Below, piece after piece: positions 36,235-47,147 of a DNA stretch of 64,000 nucleotides. This stretch comes from Variovorax sp. SG517 (GTDB lineage: Bacteria > Pseudomonadota > Gammaproteobacteria > Burkholderiales > Burkholderiaceae_C): assembly GCF_013376045.1 (NCBI RefSeq), contig NZ_JABMJG010000004.1:558001-622000 (forward strand), given 5' to 3'. A model generated the notes under the pieces. That model saw only the letters and a program-made list of their open reading frames with translations, ran no database searches and was not told the DNA's origin. The translations under genes and the position numbers were made by a program. Each line of letters begins with the position of its first letter. The first letter of the stretch is position 1.

Positions 36235-38037
36235 TCAGCGCGTATGGTGCGACGCCGCCCGCTCATACACCGGCGTGTCGATCCCCTCCATGCGCGCCTT
36301 CAGCTGCAGCGCCAGGAACTGCGAGTAGTGCCGCGACTGGTGCAGGTTGCCGCCGTGGATCCAGAGGTTGTCGACCTGCGTGGGCTTCCACATGTTGCGC
36401 AGCTCGCCTTCCCACGGGCCCGGGTCCTTGGGCGTGTCGGAGCCCAGGCCCCAGCACTTGCCGACCTTGTCGGCGATCTCGGGCGAGATCAGGTCGGCGA
36501 GCCAGCCGTTCATCGAACCGTAGCCGGTGGCGTACACCAGCAGATCGGCGGGCAGCTCGGTGCCGTCGGTCAGCGTCACCGAGCGCTCGTTCACCCGCTC
36601 GATGTTCACGCCGCTCTTCAGGTGGATGCTGCCGTTGGCCACCAGCTCCGAGGCACCCACGTCGATGTAGTAGCCCGAGCCGCGCCGCAGGTACTTCATG
36701 AAGAGGCCCGAGCCGTCGGCGCCGAAGTCGAGCATGAAGCCCGCCTTTTCGAGCCGCGCGTACAGGTCGGCATCGCGCTTCTTCATCTCCTCGTATACCG
36801 GGATGTGGAAGGTGTGCATGATCCTGTAGGGCACCGACGCGAAGATCAGGTCGGCCTTGTGGTGGTCGATGCCGTTCTTCACCGCCTGCTCCGAATAGAG
36901 CCCGCCCAGCGCCAGTTCCATCAGCGACTGCGAGGGCGCGATGTGCGTCGAGGAGCGTTGGACCATCGTCACGTCGGCGCCGTGCTCCCACAGGGCGGCG
37001 CAGATGTCGTGCGCCGAGTTGTTGGAGCCCAGCACCACGCACTTCTTGCCGGCATAGGCCTCGGGCCCGGGGTGCTGGCTGGAGTGGTGCTGCTCGCCCT
37101 TGAAGTTCTCCGCGCCCGCGATCTTCGGCACGTTGGGGTAGCCCGACACGCCCAGCGCGAACACCAGCTGCCTCGGCCGCAGCACCACCGGCTTGCCTTC
37201 GCGCTCCACCGTCACCTCCCAGCGCTGCGAGGCTTCGTCGAAGCGCGCCTTCTTCGCGATGGTGGAGCTCCAGTAGTTGAGCTCCATGATCTTCGTGTAC
37301 ATCTCCAGCCAGTCGCCGATCTTGTCCTTGGGCGCGAACACCGGCCAGTCGTCGGGGAAGGGCATGTAGGGCAGGTGGTCGTACCAGACCGGGTCGTGCA
37401 GGCACAGCGACTTGTAGCGCCTGCGCCAGGAGTCGCCGGCCTTCGCGTTGCGCTCCACGATGATCGTCGGCACGCCCAGCCGCCGCAGCCGCGCCCCCAG
37501 CGCGATGCCGCCCTGGCCACCGCCGATGATCACCACCTCCGGCTGCTCGGTGTAGCCCAGCGTGGCCTCCTCCTCGCGGCGTTTCTCCAGCCAGGTCTGG
37601 CGGCCCTTGTGCACGCCGTGCTCCGCGCCCTTGATGCGGTTCTCGCCCGTCTTCTCCTCGAAGCCTTTCAGCTCGGTCATGGTGGTGAGCAGCGTCCAGG
37701 CCTTGCCGTTGCGCAGCCGCAGATGGCCGCGCCCGCGCGCCACGCGCGTCTCGAAGGTGAACCATGCATCGACCACGCCATCGGCCTCGGTCGCCTCGCC
37801 TTCCACCGCGAAGGCCGTGGGCTGCACGTCGGCCAGCCGCGCCTGCAGCATCGCGCGGATGGCATCGGGGCCTTCCTGCGTGCGGATGTTCCAGGTGAAG
37901 GCGACAAGGTCGCGCCAGAAGCCGTCGGCCTCGAACAGAGAGGCGGCCGCGTCGATGTCGTTGCGCGCGAGCGCGGCGGCGAAGTCGGCGAGCCATTGGG
38001 CCGCGGCCCGGGTGGGGGCGGTGGTAGGGTCTGTCAT
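36235..38037 (-). CDS. NTF2-like/flavin-containing monooxygenase fusion
   Basis: A 600-residue protein in two parts. Residues ~10-140 resemble a SnoaL/NTF2-like domain (WLADFAAALARNDIDAAASLF). From ~165 on it is a flavoprotein monooxygenase with FAD motif GGGQGG (172-177), a second Rossmann motif VLGSNNSAHD and the GYGS segment near the C-terminus, resembling YUCCA-type or Baeyer-Villiger enzymes. It should hydroxylate or oxygenate a small molecule using NAD(P)H and oxygen. A sigma-54 promoter and four TGTCGCA repeats lie upstream, and the activator gene follows nearby, so it is probably substrate-induced. Confidence 0.86.
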   Translation of the reverse strand: MTDPTTAPTRAAAQWLADFAAALARNDIDAAASLFEADGFWRDLVAFTWNIRTQEGPDAIRAMLQARLADVQPTAFAVEGEATEADGVVDAWFTFETRVARGRGHLRLRNGKAWTLLTTMTELKGFEEKTGENRIKGAEHGVHKGRQTWLEKRREEEATLGYTEQPEVVIIGGGQGGIALGARLRRLGVPTIIVERNAKAGDSWRRRYKSLCLHDPVWYDHLPYMPFPDDWPVFAPKDKIGDWLEMYTKIMELNYWSSTIAKKARFDEASQRWEVTVEREGKPVVLRPRQLVFALGVSGYPNVPKIAGAENFKGEQHHSSQHPGPEAYAGKKCVVLGSNNSAHDICAALWEHGADVTMVQRSSTHIAPSQSLMELALGGLYSEQAVKNGIDHHKADLIFASVPYRIMHTFHIPVYEEMKKRDADLYARLEKAGFMLDFGADGSGLFMKYLRRGSGYYIDVGASELVANGSIHLKSGVNIERVNERSVTLTDGTELPADLLVYATGYGSMNGWLADLISPEIADKVGKCWGLGSDTPKDPGPWEGELRNMWKPTQVDNLWIHGGNLHQSRHYSQFLALQLKARMEGIDTPVYERAASHHTR

Positions 38038-38101
38038 TGCGTGTCTCCGGTGCGTCGTTGATGGATGCGCGGCGCCTTGGGGGCGGCGCGGCATGCGTTG
38101 C

Positions 38102-38115
38102 GCAGCTTTCGTGCC
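38102..38115 (-). promoter_or_regulatory. Probable sigma-54 promoter of the monooxygenase gene
   Basis: On the minus strand GGCACGAAAGCTGC carries the invariant GG and GC of -24/-12 promoters with exactly 10 bases between them, 65 bases before the monooxygenase start. The nearby gene at 38658-40613 encodes a sigma-54 activator. Confidence 0.7.
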
Positions 38116-38156
38116 GTGCGCAGGGCGACGATGGATCAATGACTTGCGCGGGGTTT

Positions 38157-38215
38157 TGTCGCAGCGGAAGCGTTTGTCGCACGCTGCATGCGACGAAGGC
38201 GAGACAACTGTCGCA
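38157..38215. promoter_or_regulatory. Probable activator binding sites (TGTCGCA repeats)
   Basis: TGTCGCA occurs at 38157-38163, 38175-38181 and 38209-38215, and inverted as TGCGAC at 38189-38194. These lie 40-100 bases upstream of the sigma-54 promoter, as enhancer sites do. Two further copies precede the activator gene at 40676-40690. Confidence 0.7.
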
Positions 38216-38222
38216 GCGCGTC

Positions 38223-38624
38223 TCAGTCGTCCGCCAACGGCCGGCCCTCGCGCCAGAAGCCGCGGAGCTTCTTCCACCACCTTGCGCTTTCCGGCAGCAG
38301 GAACGGCTCGAACCGGTCTGGCGACGTGCCGGGGCGGTGCATGTTCGCGTTCTGAAGATCCTCGAGCAGGCCGACCGTGGCTGCCTCCTGCACGAAGGAG
38401 TCTCCTTCGAGGTGCAGCCTTTCAACGACCGAGAACACGCGGCGCAGGGTGGCGTGGTCGCCCGTCGCCAGGAGATCGCAGATGTGCCGCGCGAAGCTGC
38501 CGAGCACGATGTAGTACGGAATCGGAGGATCGTCCGCGTATTCAGCCTGGAACTCCTCCCACGTGCCGGCGAAGGCGGGGCTGGCCTCCACCAGCAGCGG
38601 GATCATCCGGGAAGCATCGATCAT
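38223..38624 (-). CDS. Uncharacterised helical protein (DUF7674-like, tentative)
   Basis: A 133-residue soluble protein, not confidently recognised. It appears all-helical: MIPLLVEASPAFAGTWEEF, then YIVLGSFARHICDLLATGDHATLRRVF and FVQEAATVGLLEDLQN. The pattern (ward-like start, EFARH segment, VGLLEDLQN) resembles small proteins listed as DUF7674, seen singly and beside toxins, but I cannot verify this. It lies between the sigma-54 activator gene and the monooxygenase gene on the same strand, 33 bases from the activator stop. No toxin gene is adjacent. Confidence 0.6.
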   Translation of the reverse strand: MIDASRMIPLLVEASPAFAGTWEEFQAEYADDPPIPYYIVLGSFARHICDLLATGDHATLRRVFSVVERLHLEGDSFVQEAATVGLLEDLQNANMHRPGTSPDRFEPFLLPESARWWKKLRGFWREGRPLADD

Positions 38625-38657
38625 GTGGGCGCGGCCTGCATTCTTTTTTTGGGGCGC

Positions 38658-40613
<1,956 letters not shown>

Positions 40614-40675
40614 GCGCAGCCTCGCGAATGGGTGGGCACGGCCACGCGGGGCCGTGGAGCCGACCATCATTCGGC

Positions 40676-40690
40676 TGTCGCACTGTCGCA
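40676..40690. promoter_or_regulatory. TGTCGCA direct repeat upstream of the activator gene
   Basis: TGTCGCA occurs twice in tandem (40676-40682 and 40684-40690), 63 bases before the activator start. It is the same motif as the array upstream of the monooxygenase gene, which points to autoregulation. Confidence 0.6.
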
Positions 40691-40762
40691 GCACAGAGGT
40701 GAAACCCGGTGAAGTCCGAAGACCACCTTCGTGCTTTGCAACAGAGTGTGCCGCCGGTTCCC

Positions 40763-42643
40763 TCAGCGGCAGGCGAAGCTCTCGGCCTTGCTCACGTCGC
40801 CGCCGAGGTACGCGATCTTCTTCGGATAGGTGCACAGCGGCCGCGCGAGCGACTTGCCGGCGTTCTGCATCACCATGCCGTCGGGCGCGATGCCTTTCTC
40901 GACCCAGTCGGTCAGCGCCGTGAACAGCTGGTTCTGCGCCGGCAGCGGCGGGTCGGCCGCGGGGCTGGTGCCGGCCAGGCCGTTGACGGAGCCCACGCCC
41001 GCGCAGTGGCCCATCGCGGGGATCTCCACGTAGCGGTAGAACTTCTGCAGTGCATCGATGCCGCCCATCGCCTTGGCCGCGCGCTCGTAGTAGTTGGCCG
41101 TGCCCGAGTTGGGGATGAGCTGGTCGGCCAGCCCGTGGTAGGTCAGCAGCTTGGCACCGCGGTCGCGGAAACGTGCGAGGTCGGGGTTGTCGGCGTTGAT
41201 GTTCGCGAACGCGGACTGCAGTGCCTTGCCGCGGTCACTCGCGTTGGCGAGCTGCGCGTAAGACAGGTCCTTCCACTTGTCCGCGCCGTTGCCCGTGGCG
41301 TTGATGAAGTCCGGCGTGGCGATCGTCGGGTCCTGCAGGTTCAGAGCCACCTGGTGCGCGGCGATGTGGAAGGGCATGGGCACGCCGGCCACCGAGTCGG
41401 CGAGCGAGAAGCCCGGCGCGCCGGGGCTGTTGAGCGCGGTGCCGCGCGTGAGGCCGTACCAGAGCTGGTTCGACGCCAGCGTGGCGCCGTAGCCGTTGTC
41501 GCCCGCGGGCGCCGGCGCGCTGCCGTCGCGCGTCTGGCCGTACCAGATCTTGTTGACGGCCTGCGCCTGCGCGGTGCTCAGGCAGGCGGCGGTGGCGTTG
41601 GTGCCGCCGCTGGCGGTGCAAAGCACGGTCTTGTCCTGCGCGGGGTCGTACTTGCAGGCGGCAGGGTCGCTGATGAAGCCGTCGTGCTGGCCCGTGAGCG
41701 CGCTGTCGCAGGCGCTCACCGCCGACGAGGACACCAGCGCCAGTTGGTCCGGCGTGAGCGGGGTGCCGCCGAGGTCGCGCTGAATCACCACCTGCGGATA
41801 GAGCTCGGCGGTGATGAAGCTGGTCCAATTGATCGCGCTGTTGCCGGCCAGGATGCCGTCGAAGTCGTCGGGGTTCACCTGCGCCTGCATGTGGCCCTGG
41901 CGGCCGCCGGTGGAGCAGCCGTCCCAGTAGGCGTATTTCGCGTCGCGCTGGTAGAAGCCGGCGGCGAGTGCCTTGGCCTTGACTGCCATCTGGTGGATGC
42001 CGCGGCTCGCGAAGTCGGTCCACAGCGTGGTGTTGACGGTGCCGTCAGGGTTCATCGCGAACGAGCCGTCGACCGAAGGCAGCGGGGCCTTCGAAGCGTG
42101 CCCCGCGTCGGTCACCGCGCTCACCGAGCCTTCGCCCGCCGCGATCGCGGCGGCATTGGCGCCGCCGATCTGCGTCTTCGCGCTGATGCCTGCGTCGCCG
42201 ACGAAGCCGCCGCCGCCGAGCACTCGCACGCGGTTGTTCCACGAGGCCTGCGAAGGCAGCCACACCTCGATGCCGATGCCCGGCGAGGTCGATGGCGCAT
42301 CGGCCGGGCCCGCATGGCCCGGCCCCACGTTGAGCTTGACCATGCACACGTCGCTGGCTGCCACCGTGCCCGAGGCTTTGCCGTCGAGGTTCAGGTCGTC
42401 GCCTTTCCTGAACTGCTTCACCACCGTCACGGTGGTGTCGGCATCAGGCTTGAACGCGGTCTTCAGGCTTTCGTCGCAGGCCAGCGCCACCGGCGCGGCG
42501 GCGGGTGGCGCCGGCGAGGGAACCAAAGGCAGAACGGCGGGGCCGGGCGAACTGCTGCCGCCGCATGCGGTGAGCGCGGCCGCGGTGACAAGGCTCAGAC
42601 AGAGGGCGGTTGCCGCGCGGGGGGCTGGCGTGGGTGTTGGCAT
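40763..42643 (-). CDS. Tannase/feruloyl esterase-family lipoprotein
   Basis: A 626-residue exported lipoprotein: the signal peptide ends LTACGG with the lipobox cysteine (~27). The catalytic elbow reads GCSTGGRQG, with the Ser flanked by Cys as in tannases, and the His lies near the C-terminus in EIPAMGHCAGVG next to a second Cys, the disulfide-linked pair seen in the family. It should hydrolyse aromatic ester bonds such as those of tannins or feruloyl esters outside the cytoplasm. The position between the box operon's AraC gene and the sigma-54 activator suggests that it supplies aromatic acids. Confidence 0.87.
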   Translation of the reverse strand: MPTPTPAPRAATALCLSLVTAAALTACGGSSSPGPAVLPLVPSPAPPAAAPVALACDESLKTAFKPDADTTVTVVKQFRKGDDLNLDGKASGTVAASDVCMVKLNVGPGHAGPADAPSTSPGIGIEVWLPSQASWNNRVRVLGGGGFVGDAGISAKTQIGGANAAAIAAGEGSVSAVTDAGHASKAPLPSVDGSFAMNPDGTVNTTLWTDFASRGIHQMAVKAKALAAGFYQRDAKYAYWDGCSTGGRQGHMQAQVNPDDFDGILAGNSAINWTSFITAELYPQVVIQRDLGGTPLTPDQLALVSSSAVSACDSALTGQHDGFISDPAACKYDPAQDKTVLCTASGGTNATAACLSTAQAQAVNKIWYGQTRDGSAPAPAGDNGYGATLASNQLWYGLTRGTALNSPGAPGFSLADSVAGVPMPFHIAAHQVALNLQDPTIATPDFINATGNGADKWKDLSYAQLANASDRGKALQSAFANINADNPDLARFRDRGAKLLTYHGLADQLIPNSGTANYYERAAKAMGGIDALQKFYRYVEIPAMGHCAGVGSVNGLAGTSPAADPPLPAQNQLFTALTDWVEKGIAPDGMVMQNAGKSLARPLCTYPKKIAYLGGDVSKAESFACR

Positions 42644-42749
42644 CTTCTCGTCTCCTGTTATGTAGAGACATGAATTTGCCCGCGCCCCCCGCCGCGGTAT
42701 ATCAACATGCGATCAACGCTTGCAGGATTCCTTCACCCTCCACCGGGAC

Positions 42750-43628
42750 TTACCCGCGCCGCGCGCGCGCCGGCGTGGTGCCCACCAGCTGGCGGAACAC
42801 CTGCGTGAAATGCGCCTGGCTCGAGAAGCCCACGGCCTGCGCGATCTCTGCGAGCGACTGGTTGCCGCGCAGCAGCGACAGCGCATGGCGCACGCGCTGC
42901 TCCATCACGTAGCGGTACGGCGTCGCGCCGGTGCTGGCGCGGAACAGCCGCGTGAAATGCACCGCGCTCAGGTGCAGCTCGGCCGCGAGTTCGTCGATGC
43001 CGAAGTCCTCGGACAGATGCTGCATGACCCAGTCGTACACCTTGCGAAGATCGTTCTGCGAGAGCCGTCCGCGCGGACGCCGGGTGTTGCCGATGGCGCC
43101 GTAGCGGTTCTGCAGGTAGCTCGCGAGCGCCATCGACAGGCCCTGCGCATGCAGGCGGCCCGAGCTGCAGCCGCGCTCCACCTCGTCGCGCATGGCGAGG
43201 ACCAGTGCCGACAGCGTCGCATCGGTGGTCGACAGGTGCGTCTGCAGGTGCAGCTCGCCGTCGCCCTCGGGCATGAGGCTGCGCAGCGCCTCGGGGCGGA
43301 TCTCCAGCACGATGGTCTCGGAGAGCTCGCCAGTCCAGGTCGCGCGCTCGACCTCGTAGCCTTGTTCGAAGATGAAGATTCCGCCGGCGTTCGACTCGAA
43401 GGGATGCAGGCGCCGCCCCCGCGTCATCGCGCCTTTCACATGGCCGCGCACGCACAGGCCGATCAGCGGATGCGGGTTGTAGCAGGCGGGGTTCTCGCCG
43501 TCGCCCGACATCGCGCGCACCTCGAGCGCGAAGCCCTGCCACGCAGTGGCCTGCGCGTTCATCAGCATCCTGCCGTCGAAGGGCAGGGGCTTGCCCGATG
43601 TGTCGAGGAGGCTGATCTCGCGCGTCAT
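42750..43628 (-). CDS. AraC-family transcriptional regulator
   Basis: A 292-residue regulator with an N-terminal sensing region (~25-170) and a C-terminal AraC double helix-turn-helix (LSEDFGIDELAAELHLSAVHFTRLF; SLAEIAQAVGFSSQAHFTQVFRQLVG, each over ~25 residues). It is last in the long minus-strand box operon: its ATG lies 8 bases after the livF stop, so it is co-transcribed. It probably responds to a benzoate-pathway compound, but its targets are unknown; the next gene downstream is the tannase-like lipoprotein. Confidence 0.88.
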   Translation of the reverse strand: MTREISLLDTSGKPLPFDGRMLMNAQATAWQGFALEVRAMSGDGENPACYNPHPLIGLCVRGHVKGAMTRGRRLHPFESNAGGIFIFEQGYEVERATWTGELSETIVLEIRPEALRSLMPEGDGELHLQTHLSTTDATLSALVLAMRDEVERGCSSGRLHAQGLSMALASYLQNRYGAIGNTRRPRGRLSQNDLRKVYDWVMQHLSEDFGIDELAAELHLSAVHFTRLFRASTGATPYRYVMEQRVRHALSLLRGNQSLAEIAQAVGFSSQAHFTQVFRQLVGTTPARARRG

Positions 43629-43636
43629 CGCGTGGC

Positions 43637-44338
43637 CTACACGCCCAGCAGCTCCTCCAACGCATGCGGCTCGGCCAGCAGCTCCGCCGAAGCGCCGTGC
43701 CGCACGATCTGCCCTTTTTCCATCACCACCGCGAGATCGGTGTTCGCGAGCACCTTGCGGTAGTCGCGGTCGACGATCAGCGTGGCGATGCCTGTCGCGC
43801 GGATCTCGCCGATCACGCGCCAGATCTCGGCCACGATCAGCGGTGCGAGGCCTTCGGTGGCCTCGTCGAGGATCAAGAGGCGCGGGTTGGTCATGAGCGC
43901 GCGGCCGATGGACAGCATCTGCTGCTCGCCGCCCGACAGTTGCTGGCCGCCGTGCGAGAGGCGTTCGGACAGGCGGGGGAAGGTGGCCATCACGCGGTCG
44001 AAGGTCCATTCGCGGCGGCCGTCGATGCCCGCTCGCTCGCTCATCACGAGGTTCTCGCGCACCGACAGGTTGGGGAAGATGCCGCGCCCTTCGGGCACGT
44101 AGCCGATGCCCAGGCGCGCCATCTTCTCGGGCGGCAGGCCGGTGACGGTGCGGCCGTCGACCTGCACTTCGCCCGACGCGGGGCGCACGTAGCCCATCAT
44201 GGTGCGGATCAGCGTGGTCTTGCCCATGCCGTTGCGCCCGAGCAGGCCGACGGAGGTGGCCGCCGGAATGCCGGCATGCACGCCGCGCAGGATGTGGCTG
44301 TTGCCGTAGTAGGTGTTGAGATCGCGCACGAGCAGCAT
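43637..44338 (-). CDS. ABC transporter ATP-binding protein, LivF type (box locus)
   Basis: A 233-residue ATPase with Walker A GRNGMGKTT, signature LSGGEQQMLSIGRAL and Walker B LLILDEATEGLAP. Part of the livKHMGF set in the benzoate operon. The start at 44338 is preferred; upstream in-frame codons (to 44404) read into a repeat. The pair with LivG at 44426 energises uptake, probably of benzoate or a related aromatic acid (inference from context). Confidence 0.93.
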   Translation of the reverse strand: MLLVRDLNTYYGNSHILRGVHAGIPAATSVGLLGRNGMGKTTLIRTMMGYVRPASGEVQVDGRTVTGLPPEKMARLGIGYVPEGRGIFPNLSVRENLVMSERAGIDGRREWTFDRVMATFPRLSERLSHGGQQLSGGEQQMLSIGRALMTNPRLLILDEATEGLAPLIVAEIWRVIGEIRATGIATLIVDRDYRKVLANTDLAVVMEKGQIVRHGASAELLAEPHALEELLGV

Positions 44339-44349
44339 GTCAGTGGTCT

Positions 44350-44415
44350 CCCGCCGGGCCGCCCCAAGGGAGGCCAGCGCCCCCTTGGGGGGCAGCGAAT
44401 ACACGAAGTGATGAG
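44350..44415. repeat. Intergenic GC-rich repeat between livG and livF
   Basis: About 65 bases with the inverted pair CGCCCCAAGG...CCTTGGGG (CCCCAAGG at 44363-44370; CCTTGGGG at 44391-44398). It belongs to the kind of palindromic element that is dispersed in Comamonadaceae gaps and is reminiscent of family C in style, but it is not a clear copy. Most of the livG-livF gap is this. Confidence 0.55.
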
Positions 44416-44425
44416 CGTGGGGGCA

Positions 44426-45175
44426 TCAGTGGTCCTCTCCGAGATAGGCCGTGCGCACTTCGGGGTTCTCGCGGATCTCGGCCGGGTTGCCGCTCGCGAT
44501 GACCGCGCCGTTCACCATCACGGTGATGCGGTCGGCGATGCGGAAGACCGCGTCCATGTCGTGCTCCACCAGCAGGATCGCGTGCGTGGCCTTCAGCCGT
44601 GCAAGCAGCGTGAGCATGCGGTCGGTCTCCTCGGCGCCCATGCCGGCGAGGGGCTCGTCCAGCAGCAGCACGCGCGGGTTGGTGGCCAGGCACATCGCCA
44701 CCTCGAGCTGGCGCTGCGCGCCGTGGCTCATGGTGCCGGCGATGCGTTGCGCCTCGTGCGCGAGGCCGGCGGCTTCGAGCGCCGCGTCGGCCGATGCGCT
44801 GCTCGTGGCGCAGCCGCGCGAGGACTGCCAGATCGCCCAGGGCTTCGGCCTCGCGGCCTGCGCGGCGAGGCGGCAGTTCTCGTGCACGCTGAACTCCGGG
44901 AAGATGGTCGTGCGCTGGTAGCTGCGGCCCACGCCGTCGCGCGCGCGCTTCCATTGCGCGCGGCCGGTGATGTCCACGCCGTCGAGCGCGATGCGACCTT
45001 CGCTCGCTTCGATCTCGCCCGAGAGCATGTTGATGAGCGTCGACTTGCCGGCGCCGTTGGTGCCGATCACGGCGTGCACCTCGCCCACGTGCAGGTCGAG
45101 CGTGACGGCGTTGACGGCGGTGAGGCCGCCGAAGCGGCGGGTGAGTTTCTCGACGGAAAGGAGAGCGGCCGTCAT
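44426..45175 (-). CDS. ABC transporter ATP-binding protein, LivG type (box locus)
   Basis: A 249-residue ATPase: Walker A GTNGAGKST, signature replaced by MSHGAQRQLEVAMCLA as often in LivG, Walker B LLLDEPLAGMGAEE, switch His in LVEHDMDAV. Overlaps livM by 4 bases. Second ATPase of the aromatic-acid transporter. Confidence 0.93.
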   Translation of the reverse strand: MTAALLSVEKLTRRFGGLTAVNAVTLDLHVGEVHAVIGTNGAGKSTLINMLSGEIEASEGRIALDGVDITGRAQWKRARDGVGRSYQRTTIFPEFSVHENCRLAAQAARPKPWAIWQSSRGCATSSASADAALEAAGLAHEAQRIAGTMSHGAQRQLEVAMCLATNPRVLLLDEPLAGMGAEETDRMLTLLARLKATHAILLVEHDMDAVFRIADRITVMVNGAVIASGNPAEIRENPEVRTAYLGEDH

Positions 45176-46131
45176 GCGACCCCCTTTGGAGAGAGGCGCT
45201 GCACAAGGCCGATCAGGCCCTTCGGCAGCAACGCCACGAACACGATGATCGTGAGCCCCAGCGTCAGCTGCCAGTGGTCGGCCAGCGGGCCCATCACCGC
45301 GTGCGTGGAGAAGATTTCCTTGAGCAGCGTGAACGCCACAGCGCCGATGACCGCGCCGCGCAGGTGGCCGAGGCCGCCGAGGATCACCATCAGCAGCACC
45401 TCGCCCGAGTTGTGCCAGGCCATCAGCTCCGGGTTGACCACGCCGTCGCGCGAGGCCAGCAGGAAGCCCGCGAGCCCGGCCAGCGCGCCGGCCACCACGA
45501 AGGCCGCGAGCTTGTAGCCGTACACAGCGAAGCCGGCGGCGCGCATGCGCTGCTCGTTCACGCGAATGCCCGCGAGCGCCGCGCCGAAGCGCGAGCGCCG
45601 GATGAGCGCCAGCAGCGCGTAGGTGAACACCAGCGATGCGAGCACCACGTAGAACAGCACCGTGCGGTTCTCCATGTCGAGCGCGCCGATGGCGGGCCGC
45701 ACGTACATGTAGATGCCGTCGCTGCCGCCGCCGACCTTGGTGTCGTGGAACACGAAGAAGGCCATCTGCGCGAAGGCCAGCGTCACCATGATGAAGTACA
45801 CGCCGCGCGTGCGCAGGCTCAGTGCGCCGACGAACAGCGCGTAGAGCGCGGCCGCGCCCATGGCGGCCGGCAGCAGCAGTGCGAAGTTGCCGCCCTCGTT
45901 GCCCGAGGCCAGCACGGTGACGTACGCGCCGATGCCGTAGAACGCCGCGTGGCCCAGGCTCACGAGGCCGGTCATGCCCACCAGCAGTTCCAGGCTCAGC
46001 GCGAAGATCGAGAGGATCATCACCTTCACGATGAAGTCCGATGCGTAGTTGCCCATGAACGGGCCGGCGATGCCGATGGCGACCGCGCAGGCCACGGGCA
46101 GCAGGAATGCGCCGCGCTTCATGGCTGTCAT
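45172..46131 (-). CDS. ABC transporter permease, LivM type (box locus)
   Basis: A 319-residue inner-membrane permease with the LivM sequence MTGLVSLGHAAFYGIGAYVTV and the EAA-like stretch VILGGLGHLRGAVIGAV near the C-terminus. About 8-9 membrane helices. It overlaps livH and livG by 4 bases each (ATGA). A start three codons later is possible. Confidence 0.92.
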   Translation of the reverse strand: MTAMKRGAFLLPVACAVAIGIAGPFMGNYASDFIVKVMILSIFALSLELLVGMTGLVSLGHAAFYGIGAYVTVLASGNEGGNFALLLPAAMGAAALYALFVGALSLRTRGVYFIMVTLAFAQMAFFVFHDTKVGGGSDGIYMYVRPAIGALDMENRTVLFYVVLASLVFTYALLALIRRSRFGAALAGIRVNEQRMRAAGFAVYGYKLAAFVVAGALAGLAGFLLASRDGVVNPELMAWHNSGEVLLMVILGGLGHLRGAVIGAVAFTLLKEIFSTHAVMGPLADHWQLTLGLTIIVFVALLPKGLIGLVQRLSPKGVA

Positions 46132-47000
46132 GGCCGCCTCCCCATCAGCCCCTCGGGCTTCCAGATCAGCACGATGGCCATCAGCAGGTAGATGCCGATG
46201 CCGGCGAGATCGGCGAAGAACACCTTACCGAAGGTATCGACGAAGCCCACCAGCAGCGAGGCCACCAGCGCGCCGGTGATCGAGCCGATGCCGCCGATCA
46301 CCACCAGCACGAAGCAGATGATGAGCACGCTCGCGCCCATGTTCGGGTACACGGAAGACATCGGCGCGGCGATCATGCCGGCCAGCGCCGCGAGCGCCAC
46401 GCCCGCGGCGAACACGATGCGGTAGAGCCGCTTCACGTCGATGCCCAGGCCGCGCACCATGTCGCGATTGCTCGCGCCGGCGCGGATCATCATGCCCAGG
46501 CGCGTGCGGTTGACCACCCAGTACAGGCCCACGGCCAGCACGATGCAGGCGGCCGATGCGAAGAGGCGATACCAGGGGTAGCTCATCACGCTGCCCAGCG
46601 CGAAGCTGCCGTCGAGCCACGCGGGCACCTTCACGCCGTGTACGTCGTTGCCCACCAGAATGGAGCGCAGCTCCTCGAACACCAGGATCAGGCCGTAGGT
46701 CATCAGCACCTGCTGCAGGTGGTCGCGCTGGTAGAGATAGCTGAAGAAGGCCCATTCGAGCAGGTAGCCGAACACGGCCGCAAGCACCACGCCGGCCACC
46801 AGCATCAGCAGGAACTGATCGCCGAACAGCGGCGCGAGCGAGAACGCCATGTACGCGCCGATCATGTAGAAGCTCCCGTGGGCGAGGTTGATGACGCCCA
46901 TGATCCCGAAGATCAGCGTCAGCCCCGAGGCCACGAGGAAGAGAAGGAGTCCGTACTGAACCGAGTTCAGGCACTGGACCAAGAAGGTTCCGAAATCCAC
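46128..47000 (-). CDS. ABC transporter permease, LivH type (box locus)
   Basis: A 290-residue permease of the LivH type (GIMGVINLAHGSFYMIGAYM; VVIGGIGSITGALVASL). Forms the pore with LivM. It follows livK after a 147-base gap that contains a family C repeat. Confidence 0.92.
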   Translation of the reverse strand: MDFGTFLVQCLNSVQYGLLLFLVASGLTLIFGIMGVINLAHGSFYMIGAYMAFSLAPLFGDQFLLMLVAGVVLAAVFGYLLEWAFFSYLYQRDHLQQVLMTYGLILVFEELRSILVGNDVHGVKVPAWLDGSFALGSVMSYPWYRLFASAACIVLAVGLYWVVNRTRLGMMIRAGASNRDMVRGLGIDVKRLYRIVFAAGVALAALAGMIAAPMSSVYPNMGASVLIICFVLVVIGGIGSITGALVASLLVGFVDTFGKVFFADLAGIGIYLLMAIVLIWKPEGLMGRRP

Positions 47001-47047
47001 GAGGAGGTTCTCTCAGGGCGGGATCGTTGAGGAAGGATGCAGTTCGC

Positions 47048-47140
47048 GGGACACCGCGGAACCGGCTTCGCCGGGCCGCAGGTGTCGCCCCCTGCAAGGG
47101 GGTTGGCGTAGCGACACGAAGTGCGCGAAGCCTGGGGGTG
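47048..47140. repeat. Intergenic repeat family C, copy 2
   Basis: Reads GGGACACCGCGGAACCGGC at the left end and CGCGAAGCCTGGGGG at the right; it is the reverse complement of the repeat at 15904-16005 with ~85 percent identity by eye. It occupies the livK-livH gap within an operon, so it is transcribed. Confidence 0.75.
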
Positions 47141-47147
47141 AGCCTAT

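Noticed and set aside
40709-42673. Very long open frame antisense to the tannase-family gene
   Set aside because: High GC content keeps opposite frames open; the peptide is Arg/Val/Gly/His-rich with no motif, while the other strand has a lipobox and a catalytic GCSTGG.
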